Assembly (NCBI GenBank): GCA_964648365.1
Contig: CAZYLK010000070.1
Location: 1 to 27,936, forward strand
DNA length: 27,936 nucleotides
Reading direction: 5' to 3'
Origin: SURF-32 sp964648365
Lineage (GTDB): Bacteria; Planctomycetota; Phycisphaerae; UBA1845
Part shown: positions 14,515 to 23,900 of the stretch, in pieces
Position numbering within the stretch: the stretch's first letter is position 1
How the letters are laid out: each line of letters begins with the position of its first letter
The notes under the pieces: model-generated
What the model was told of the DNA's origin: nothing
The model's input: the letters and a program-made list of their open reading frames with translations, nothing else
The model's database searches: none
Translations under genes and position numbers: made by a program

Positions 14515-16929
14515 CTAGAATCCGTCCTCAGCGGCCCCCGGCGCCACCCCGCGATCCGAGTCGGATTCGCCCTGAGAAGCGGCGTTCATCGGCCGCCGCT
14601 CTTCGAGCAGCGCCGCAGCTTCGGCATCACGGCCAAGCGCGGACAGCGTTCGAGCCACCGCGGTGAGGGTTCGATTGATGTCGGGATGATCGTCCGGCAG
14701 GATGCGATGACGGATATCAAGCGTCTCCTGGTAGACCCGCCGGGCGTCCTCGTAACGCTCCATCTGTTCGTACAGGCGCCCCAACTCGAACCGGATCATC
14801 GCGGATTCGCGCCGCTGGGTGCCCGAGTGCCGGTCGCATGCGTCGATGGCGCTGAGCAGCCACTGCTCGGCCTCCTCCATCCGGCCGGCCTCTCGCAGAA
14901 TGACCCCCATCAGGCGCAGCGACAGAGCGTAGTCGATGCTGCCCTCGCCGGCGAAATCCAGAACGAATTGAAGACGTTGCTGCGCATACGACTCGGCCGT
15001 CGCCCAATCCTCTCGTGCCATCGCGACGTTGGCCAGCCCGCCGAGCGTGGACATCAGCGCTCCCGGCGCGTCGAGGGTGCGCTGAATCTGCAGCGCCTCC
15101 AGCAGCAACGCCTCTTTTTCATCAACATCGGACAGCGTCCCGGCCAGGTTGGCCAGACAGGTCGCCAGCCGGTGCGGACGGCCCGGTTGCGCGCGGGCCA
15201 GTTCGACCGCCTGGCGGTACAGGGCCTGCGCTTCGCGGGTGCGACCCATCTTCTTGTAGGTCAAGCCGAGCGAGTTAGTCATCGCCGCGGGCGTCGGCTC
15301 CAGGTTATCCGTTCGTGGTACGGCCAGCGCCTTGTTGAGTGTGGCGACGGCCTCGTCGAATCGATTCAGCCCGCGGTAGCTGCGACTCAGTTCCACCAGC
15401 GCCTGCGCCAGCGGCTGTCCTTCCGCTTTCGGATCCAGCAGACGAAGTTCGACGGCCCGCTCCAGGTGCGGCAGTGCCAGATCGTCGTAGCGCAGCGAGT
15501 GGAAGGCGTCGCCGATAGTGAATCGCAGCGCGGCCTCCACCTCGGGGTAGCCCTCGAATTCCTCGTCGATCCGTTTGCCTGCCAGTTGAAGCGCCTCTTT
15601 CATCGTCAGATCGTGGCCGTGGGCGCCCGGTATCGCTGTTGAGATGATCTCCTGCAGGAAGGTCTGAATCTGCACGGACTTCTCATTCTCCATGTTCGCG
15701 GCGATGCGCAGATCCTCGGCATGACGGTACAGCAGCGCCATCCACACGCCGAAGCCCAGCACGGCCGCGAACAGCAGGCCGATCAGACCAAACACGACCT
15801 TATGCCGCACAACGAGCTTGCGGAACTGATACGCGGTGCTCGGCCGGCGGGCGAGGATCGGCTCGTGGCGAAGAAAACGGGCGATGTCTTCGGCCATTGC
15901 GGCGGCGGAAGCGTAGCGCCGCGACGGCTCCTTCTCGAGCGCCTTGGCAGTGATCGTCTCAAGGTCACCGCGGAGCACGCGGCTGAAGCTGCTGATCGGC
16001 GTGGGAGGATCCTGCTGAATGATGCGGACCATTTCAGGGATGGACTTGTTACGCACGTCGTATGGCAGCGACCCGGTCAGCGTTTCGTAGGCAATGACCC
16101 CCAGCGCGTACACGTCCGCCAGCCCGTCGACGCGGGATGGATCACCGCTGACTTGCTCGGGGCTCATGTAGGGCAGCGTGCCGATGATCTGCCCGACGTG
16201 CGTATGGATCGACGTGACCTGCATGTCCGAGTCCGTCGATCGGGCGACGCCGAAGTCGAGGATTTTCACTTTGCCCGCGGCGTCGACGAGGATGTTGTCC
16301 GGCTTGAGGTCGCGGTGGACGACTCCTTTGCGGTGGGCGTGGTCTACGGCCTCCGCGATGGCGCCGATCAGGCCGAGCCGGGCCCGCGTGTCGCGGGAGG
16401 CGGCGAAGCGTGTGATCGGCACGCCGTCAACGCGCTCCATGGCGAAGTAGGGCCGGCCGTCGTCGGTCGTACCGGCCTCGTAGATCCGGGCGATGCCGGG
16501 GTGGCTCATGCGCCCGAGCGCCTCGACTTCCTGCCGGAAGCGCCGCCTCGCCGAGCCGGAGATCACGCCGGGATGAATCACTTTGAGCGCGACGGGCCGG
16601 TTGGGGTGCTCCTGCGTGGCCTCATAGACGATCCCCATGCCCCCCTTGCCCAGCAGGCCGGTGATGCGAAACTGGCCGATGCGTTCCGGGAGGTCGGGCT
16701 CGGGTTCGTCGGGGCCGAACTGGCTGGGGCCGCCGGCGAGCAGGGCGGCGGGTGCGAACTCCAGCAGGTCGTCGCCCTGATCGTGCTTCTCGAGAAGGGT
16801 TTCCACCCGGGCGCGCAGGGCGCCGTCACCAGCGCAGCAGCGATCGAGCACGACGCGACGCTGGTCACCGTGCTGGTCGCGGGCCTCAAGAAAGGCTGCT
16901 TTCTGTCGGTTGTAGTCCGATGTCTCCAC
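14515..16929 (-). CDS. Transmembrane Ser/Thr protein kinase with C-terminal TPR domain
   Basis: 804 residues from the GTG at 16929; an ATG at 16998 adds 23 residues that look unconserved, whereas residues from VETSDYNRQKAAFLEA match the N-terminal segment usual in this planctomycete kinase type. The kinase domain is complete: Gly loop GKGGMG (94-99), Lys116 in VALK, catalytic HRDLKPDN (205-212), DFG (225-227) and SPE (256-258). One membrane helix lies near 379-400 (VFGLIGLLFAAVLGFGVWMALL). The rest is TPR-like (about 470-780), probably outside the cytoplasm. The upstream ECF-type sigma factor is on the same strand 135 bp away, so the pair may form one signalling unit. Targets are unknown; the neighbouring giant secreted protein is a candidate for regulation. 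Confidence 0.93.
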   Translation of the reverse strand: METSDYNRQKAAFLEARDQHGDQRRVVLDRCCAGDGALRARVETLLEKHDQGDDLLEFAPAALLAGGPSQFGPDEPEPDLPERIGQFRITGLLGKGGMGIVYEATQEHPNRPVALKVIHPGVISGSARRRFRQEVEALGRMSHPGIARIYEAGTTDDGRPYFAMERVDGVPITRFAASRDTRARLGLIGAIAEAVDHAHRKGVVHRDLKPDNILVDAAGKVKILDFGVARSTDSDMQVTSIHTHVGQIIGTLPYMSPEQVSGDPSRVDGLADVYALGVIAYETLTGSLPYDVRNKSIPEMVRIIQQDPPTPISSFSRVLRGDLETITAKALEKEPSRRYASAAAMAEDIARFLRHEPILARRPSTAYQFRKLVVRHKVVFGLIGLLFAAVLGFGVWMALLYRHAEDLRIAANMENEKSVQIQTFLQEIISTAIPGAHGHDLTMKEALQLAGKRIDEEFEGYPEVEAALRFTIGDAFHSLRYDDLALPHLERAVELRLLDPKAEGQPLAQALVELSRSYRGLNRFDEAVATLNKALAVPRTDNLEPTPAAMTNSLGLTYKKMGRTREAQALYRQAVELARAQPGRPHRLATCLANLAGTLSDVDEKEALLLEALQIQRTLDAPGALMSTLGGLANVAMAREDWATAESYAQQRLQFVLDFAGEGSIDYALSLRLMGVILREAGRMEEAEQWLLSAIDACDRHSGTQRRESAMIRFELGRLYEQMERYEDARRVYQETLDIRHRILPDDHPDINRTLTAVARTLSALGRDAEAAALLEERRPMNAASQGESDSDRGVAPGAAEDGF

Positions 16930-17064
16930 GGGCGCGGCTCGGGCATACAACGCGCGGCGGCCTCTGGGCGGCCGTTCCGACGCAACACACACCCACAAGT
17001 TACGGCGTCACACACGTTTGGCGGCAAGGGCGGCGCCGTTCTGCTTTTCGAGGCCGGTTGGCGC

Positions 17065-17643
17065 TCAGGACGCGGCGTCTTCCACGGACTCCTGCCCGAG
17101 TTCACACCGCAGCCAGGCGCGGGCCATGGACCAGTCGTTGCGAACGGTCCGCTCGGAGACGCCGATGGCGTCGGCTACCTGCGGTTCGGTCAATCCGCCG
17201 AAGAATCGTAGTTCAACGACCTTGGCGGCCCGCGGATCAAGCTCCGCCAGCCGCTGAAGCGCCTCGTCGAGATCCAGCAGGTCGACCTGCCGCGTGGCCG
17301 CGACGGCCAATGCGCTCGTCAGCGTAATGCGCTGAAGGTCGCCGCCACGCTTCACCCGGTTCTGCGCCCGGGCGTGGTCCACGAGGATCTGCCGCATAGC
17401 CATGGCGGCCACGGCGCAGAAGTGCGTCTTGCTTTCGATATTCGGCGTGCGCTCCAGGATCTTCAGGTAGGCCTCGTGCACCAGGGCCGTCGGTTGCAGG
17501 AGGATGCGTCCGTTGGCCTGCTCGCGCATGGCCCGGCCGGCGATGGCGCGGAGGTCGTCGTAAACCGCCGCCAGCAGGCGCGACCCGGCTTGAGGATCGC
17601 CCTGGATCGCTCGCGACAGCATTTCGGGATCGATTTCGTGCAT
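17065..17643 (-). CDS. ECF-type RNA polymerase sigma factor
   Basis: 192 residues. The sigma-2 region (about 10-95) includes LQPTALVHEAYLKI, a hallmark of the ECF group that is expanded in planctomycetes and usually partnered with Ser/Thr kinases. Region 4 (about 125-180) carries the helix-turn-helix LTEPQVADAIGVSERTVRND. It would direct polymerase to a small promoter set. The kinase gene follows on the same strand, and no anti-sigma factor is visible, which suggests control through the kinase; this is known for the group but only inferred here. The start ATG at 17643 faces the divergent giant gene. A poor -35/-10 pair (TTGCAT, 17 bp, GACAAT on the minus strand around 17710-17740) is the only promoter-like match upstream. 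Confidence 0.92.
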   Translation of the reverse strand: MHEIDPEMLSRAIQGDPQAGSRLLAAVYDDLRAIAGRAMREQANGRILLQPTALVHEAYLKILERTPNIESKTHFCAVAAMAMRQILVDHARAQNRVKRGGDLQRITLTSALAVAATRQVDLLDLDEALQRLAELDPRAAKVVELRFFGGLTEPQVADAIGVSERTVRNDWSMARAWLRCELGQESVEDAAS

Positions 17644-17886
17644 GGACGGCTCGGATCCACGACGGAAAGTTCAGACTGCGACACGGGCATTGCCGGAACT
17701 GGGACGGATTGTCGTCTAATCGGTTGACGGATGCAAGGACTATTTCGTGGCGGGTGGTTACCGCCGGAGGGGCCTTGGCCGTCAGTGACCAACACGTGAT
17801 GTGCTAACGCCACGCCCGGCTCCCGCTCCCCGCTGTCTCGCGGGGACTGTCCGGCGATTGGGATGCGCGTTCACACTTGTGTCGCG

Positions 17887-17903
17887 CTGGCGCGAGAGTT
17901 GCG
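17887..17903 (+). promoter_or_regulatory. Candidate sigma-54 (-24/-12) promoter for the giant secreted protein
   Basis: CTGGCGCGAGAGTTGCG matches YTGGCACGRNNNTTGCW except for one base in each box and keeps GG-N10-GC (GG 17889-17890, GC 17901-17902). It would give a leader of roughly 85 bases before the ATG. A second, poorer GG-N10-GC match overlaps at 17910-17926. Chance matches are likely in such GC-rich DNA, so this is a hypothesis. Confidence 0.4.
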
Positions 17904-17983
17904 CGCCCGCTGGCGTTCGGCGTGCTGGACTTCGGCTCCATCGCCGTCGCTGCGCATCGTGTTGACACTTGCATACGACCGCC

Positions 17984-17989
17984 AGGAGG
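17984..17989 (+). promoter_or_regulatory. Ribosome binding site of the giant secreted protein
   Basis: A perfect AGGAGG stands eight bases before the ATG at 17998. It fixes that ATG as the start and excludes the 45-residue upstream extension. Confidence 0.85.
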
Positions 17990-17997
17990 AGTGCCCG

Positions 17998-20900
17998 ATG
18001 ATTACGAGGACGCGAGCGAAGCAGTGGCTGGTGGGCCTGATCTTTGTAATAAGCTTGGGCCTCTTCGCGGGTCCGGCGTATGCGGACGTAACGCCGGATC
18101 ACGTGTACCAGTTCGACGGCGACCTTGAGGATGCGTTCGGCGGCCCCCCGATGGCCGGACTCGGCGGCAGCATCCAAGGCTCGCGCTACTTCTTCGGCAA
18201 AAACCAGGGGCTGGTGCTGACGGGAGCTCTGGCGGACCCCGCTCATTACTCCCTCGAGATGCGCTTCCACATCACGGTCTACGGCGACAGGGCCTGGACC
18301 AAGATCGTCGACTTCAAGAACCGTACGTCGGATTCCGGCGCCTATAATGTCGGTGGCGCGATCCATCATTGGCAACCTACGGTCGCAGGCCCGAACGTAT
18401 TCCCTCTCGGCACAGACGTACAATTCGTCGTTACTCGCGACAGCAGCACGGATCAGGTGCGATTGTATGTCAACGGCAGTCAGGTCATGGCGTTCGCGGA
18501 TCCCGGCGGAGCCAACATCTTCAGCCAGAACATCATCTCGCTCTTCGCTGACGACCCGCACTCTGGCTTCAACGAGGCCGGCAGCGGATCGGTAGACTAT
18601 GTGCGGACGTACGACCATCCACTCGATCAGAACGATATCACAGCGCTGTTTGCAGATTTCGACGGTGACGGCGTAGCGTCACCGGACGACAACTGCCCCG
18701 ACGATGTCAACGCCGACCAGGCTGACGCCGACGGCGATGATTACGGCGACGTCTGCGACAACTGTCCAGACGTCTATAATCCCGACCAGACCGACACCGA
18801 CGGCAACGGAGTCGGCGACGCCTGCCAGCAACCGGTTTCGTTCAGTGATGATTTCGACAGCTACGCCGACGGCAGTTCCATCGACGGCCAGGGCGGCTGG
18901 GAAAACTGGGCCGGGGGTGCCAACCTCGAGAGTTACGTGACCAGCGTCCGGTCCTTCAGCCCGCCCCATTCCCTCGACATCAAAACCATCTCCGATACGG
19001 GTCTGCCCCTGAGCGGTATCGATTCCGGTCGCTGGGTCGTTCGGGTAATGCAGTACGTTCCCTCGAACCATTCAGGTGGGAACTCGTACTTCATCCTCCA
19101 TAGTCAATATCCCAGTAACATCAAATGGAATGTTCAGGTCTACTTTAATGGCGAGGATGGCCTGGTTCTTGATAGCGTAGCGAACGGCGAATCGCTGCCA
19201 CTGACGGCCGATCAATGGGTTGAGGTTCGAGTCGAGATTGACCTGGATGCCGACACGCAGTTCTTCTATTATGGAGGTCAATTACTCTATCAATCCACGT
19301 GGACCAATCACCAGTCGCAGTTCAATCCGAACACACCCTCCACGTTGCAGGGGCTGGATCTCTACGCTGACTTTACTTCCTCGGTCTATTACGACGACGT
19401 CTGCATCGCGCCGGATGTCGATACCGACGGCGACGATGTACCCGATGCCTGCGACAACTGCCCGGACGCTCCCAACCCCGACCAGTCCGATACCGACAAC
19501 GACGGGGAGGGCGACGCGTGTGAGGCGGGCGACATCGACGGCGACGGAATCCTCGACCACGTCGACAACTGCCCCCTCGACCCCAATCCGCTGCAGGAAA
19601 ATGCTGACGGGGACGACCACGGCGACGCCTGTGACAACTGCCCGGCCGACGCGAACAGCGACCAGGCCGACACGGATGGCGACGACGCTGGTGACGCCTG
19701 CGACAACTGCCTGACGGACCACAACCCGGACCAGGCAGACGCTGACGCCGACGACGTGGGCGACGTCTGTGACAACTGCCCGGATGACTTCAATGCCGAT
19801 CAGGCGGACGGAGACGGCGATACGCTCGGCGACGTCTGTGACGACTGCCCCGCGGACGGCGACAACGACATCGACGCGGACGACGTCTGCGGCGACGTGG
19901 ACAACTGCCCCGTCGACAGTAACCCCGGGCAGGAGGACTCAGACGGCGACACGCTCGGCGATGCCTGCGAGAATTGCCCGTTGGATCACAACCCGGACCA
20001 GGCGGACGGCGACGGCGACGGGGTCGGCGACGTTTGTGACAACTGTCCGGGCATTCCCAACGCCAACCAGTTGGATCTGGACGGCAACGACATCGGCGAC
20101 GCCTGCGAGGGCGATTATCCGGTCAGCGTCCGCCTCATCGTGAATCATGCCGACTGCAGCGGCAACGCGACGTTTGCGATCGCCATCGAGGATACGCAGG
20201 CGGGTGTATTCAACTCTACCAATCCGTGTGGGTGTCAGTCGGAGGGACCAAGACTCGACGTCACATTGACCGACGCGGACACCCTGGCGCTTGTCGGGCC
20301 GACGGGTTGCACACAGGTTTCAGTGACGACGGCCGGCGGCGGATACTACCTGGCGTATATTCGCGTAATCATTGAGCGGGCGATCAGCGGCGCGGAGGAC
20401 ATGTGCGTCTACGACCAGCACGGTTCCACGCCGTGCGTCCGCAGCGGCTGCATCAATACGTGGCAGTTCTTCCGCAGTGTTGAGACCTACAAAGCCCTGC
20501 CCGACATCGACAACGACAACATCCCCGATTGCCGCGATACGGACACGGATGGCGACGGGGTCAACGACGACGACGACAACTGTCCTTACACGAGCAATGC
20601 CGGTCAGGAAGACGCCGACTCGGACGACGTGGGCAACGTCTGCGATAACTGCCCGGCTTCGGCAAACACGGATCAAAGCGACGCCGATAGCGACGGGCCC
20701 GGTGACGCGTGTGATAACTGTCCGAACCATGCTAACAATGATCAGCAGGACGGCGACGTGGACGGCGTGGGCAACGCGTGTGACAACTGCCTGTCGGAGT
20801 ATAATCCCGATCAGGAGGACGGCGACGATGATCTCGTCGGCGACGCATGCGATACTTGCCCCCTTGCACCGAATCCCGCACAGCAGGAGGACGTGGCCTG

Positions 20901-23900
20901 CATTCACTTCCCGGGCGGTGGCGTCAACGGCGACCTCAACGCATGTGTCGATCTTCTGCCGGGCGCGGAGGAGGGCGACATTACCATTTCCGAGTTAGCT
21001 GGCGACGGCGCTCCGACGGCGATCAGTTTTGAAGTCCTCAACACATCCTGTGCTGACGGCGACAACTTCACATTCTACTTGAATGGGCACCAGTTGTTGA
21101 CGAGCTCGGCCGACCCCACGAACGGTTGTAACTGCCGGCCGCCCCTCCAGCAGATTCTATACGAGGACGCCGAAACACTGGCTCAGTTGTGGCAGACCGG
21201 CGCCGACAATACACTTCGCATCGTCAAGTCGGGAAACCAATCCAACGCGTTCGCATGGGCTCGGGCCGTCCTGACGACGCAGAGTACCAGCGAAACCGTC
21301 TGTATTTACGATCTGAACGGTGGCGGCTGCCCCGGCGGAAACGATCTGTGCGGCAATGGTTACGACTTTGGCAACTTTGATCGTAGCACGGTCTTTCTGG
21401 ATCCCTTGAATGCCTCGACGACCGTCGTCGTAGTTCCGTACGGAAACTCCCTTATCCCGGACGCGGTGGATTTGACTGCCGTGTCAGATGGAGTCGCTAC
21501 GCTGTGTGTCACTTCGACGCCGCTGGGTTCTGAAGATTGCCAGCCCTTTAGCAAGGCGGGCGAGGACACGATGGTCTTTAATCAGGTGATCTGTCTCGGG
21601 CTGGATGACGCCGATAATGACGGCGTTATTGACCAGGATGACAACTGTCCGCTGGCGCACAACCCGGGTCAGGTCGATCAGGACGGTGACGGTTACGGAG
21701 ATGTCTGTGACAACTGCCCCCTGGCCGCTAATGAGGGGCAGGAAAACGGCGACAACGACTCCCACGGCGACCTGTGCGACAATTGCCCCTCTGCGGACAA
21801 CGACGACCAGGTGGATCAGGACAGTGACACGCTCGGCGACGCCTGCGACCCGTGTCCGCTCGACGCGAATCCGAGTCCGATCGACAGCGACAGCGACGGC
21901 ATAGGAGACGATTGCGATAATTGTCCGGTGGACGCCAACGCCGAGCAGGAGAACGCCGACGACGATGAGTTCGGCGATGCCTGCGACGTGTGTCCCTTCG
22001 ACGCTCAGGACGATGCCGACCAGGACGGCCTGTGCGCCGACGTCGACAACTGTCCCGCTGCCTACAACCCCGATCAGTTCGACTTTGACGGCGACGACCA
22101 CGGCGACGCCTGCGACAACTGCCCCGAGACCGAAAACAACGATCAGAACAACGGCGACAACGATTCCCACGGCGACGCCTGCGACAACTGTCCCAGTGTC
22201 ACCAATGAGGATCAGGCCGACAGCGACTTCGAAGGTCCGGACGGCGTCGGCGATGCGTGCGACAACTGCGAGTTCGCGCTCAATCCGGAGCAGGAAAACG
22301 CGGACGGCGACGCATTCGGCGACGTGTGCGACGAATGCCCGGACGACCCGCTCAACGACCCGGACAACGATGACGTTTGCGACGGCACGGACAACTGTCG
22401 CGGCGTGTACAACCCGGACCAGATCGACGACGACCTGGACGACGTTGGCGATGACTGCGACAACTGCCTGGGCCTTTCCAACCCGGATCAGACCAACGCC
22501 GACGGCGACGACCTCGGCGACGACTGTGAAATCTGCGACAACGATCCCAACAAGTTCGACCCGGGTGTCTGCGGATGCGGCGTCCCGGACGGCAGTGGCG
22601 ACGTGCCGCACGCGCTGAGCTTCGATGAGCTTACGTACGAGGTCGTGGTGCCGGTGGACGATCAGACGCCTTATCAGGTGCTGGTCCGCAACAACGGCCA
22701 GTGCCCGACACTGCTGGAGTCCGTCGACGTTGCGCCGGTGAACGGCCTGGCCGTCAGCGTAGTCCCCTTCGCGCCGGCCGTCATCGCCTCCGGCCAGACC
22801 AAACTGATCGGCTTCAGCGTCGACAGCGACGGGTCCGAGGACGGCGACTACGTCATGCTGTTGCAGCTTGCGGGTGGGGACGGCGCCTCGGCCTCGGCCA
22901 CGCTGATTGTCCACGTCAGCGCCTTGCTCAAGCCCGACCTGGCCGTCAGCAACTTCGGCGTTTCCCCGAACGTCGTGCCCATCGAACCGGGATCACCGAT
23001 CACGTTTTCCGCGACGGTGCGGAACGCGGGCACGGCCACCGCCGATGCGCCGATCCAGGTGAACTTCTTCCAGGGCGCCGGCGAGGTGCTCGGCTCGGAC
23101 ACGCTCGGTGCATTGGCCATCAACTCGGCCACCGGAACGCAGCTCACGCTGCCCAACGGCCTCCCCGAGGGGATTTACCGGATCACGATCGAAGTCGCGT
23201 CGCCCGTCGGCGGCGAGTTGACGACCGTGAACAACAGCAGTTCGATCTTCATTCAGGTCGGACACATCTTCGACCTCGAAGACGTTGTGATGGTCGTCAG
23301 TGGCAACCTGTATGAAACCTGCGGCGCCTTCGATCGTTTCCGCGGCTACGCCGAGTACGTGGCCTCGACGATCGACCACGAAGGCAACCCCACGGTGGCC
23401 CGCTTCCGCGTGCAGGGCGCGCAGGTCACGGTTGAGGAGGTGGACGAAGTCGGCAACGTGCTCGCCACGCTGGGCGGCGGCCACACGAACATCCACGGCC
23501 ACTACGACGTGGCCGTGCCGAAGCAGTCGAATGGCGTGCATCACTACCGCGTGCGCGTGGACGACACGGCCATCGTGGGCGAACGGCTCGTGCTTGACAA
23601 CGTATCCCAGCCCGACTGCAACCCCGGCGGCGGCGGACCTCCTCCACCACCCGCCGGCGGTGGCGGCGGCGGTGGCACGCCGCCCCCAGGCACACCCAAT
23701 CGCCAGATGTACCTGTGTACGGGGTCGTCGAGTCTTTCGATCCAGGATCCGACGTGCAGCTTCCTCGAAAACGAATATCCGCAGGAGGGTGACACGCGCT
23801 GCGTCGGTGTGGTGGCCAACTACTCCGAAAGCAACGTGCAGGAGGCCGGCTACGACGATGCCTCGGTGGAGTTCCTGGAACTCGTGCCGCCCGCCCTGTC

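Larger units (their letters stand above)
17644..17997. other. Divergent intergenic region between sigma factor and giant secreted protein
   Basis: 354 bp without a credible gene; an in-frame extension of the giant protein to 17863 lacks a start signal and is superseded by the 17998 start. It contains a GC hairpin (17828-17845: CCCCGC, six-base loop, GCGGGG), a -24/-12-like promoter candidate (17887-17903) and a strong ribosome binding site (17984-17989). Confidence 0.6.

Noticed and set aside
17962..17967. TTGACA as a -35 promoter box for the giant gene
   Set aside because: A -10 box would fall on the ribosome binding site, and no TATAAT-like sequence is present.
18655..22599. Regular repeat spacing that could suggest a CRISPR array
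   Set aside because: The units are translated in one frame into thrombospondin type 3 repeats, are diverged from each other, and show no repeat/unique-spacer pattern.
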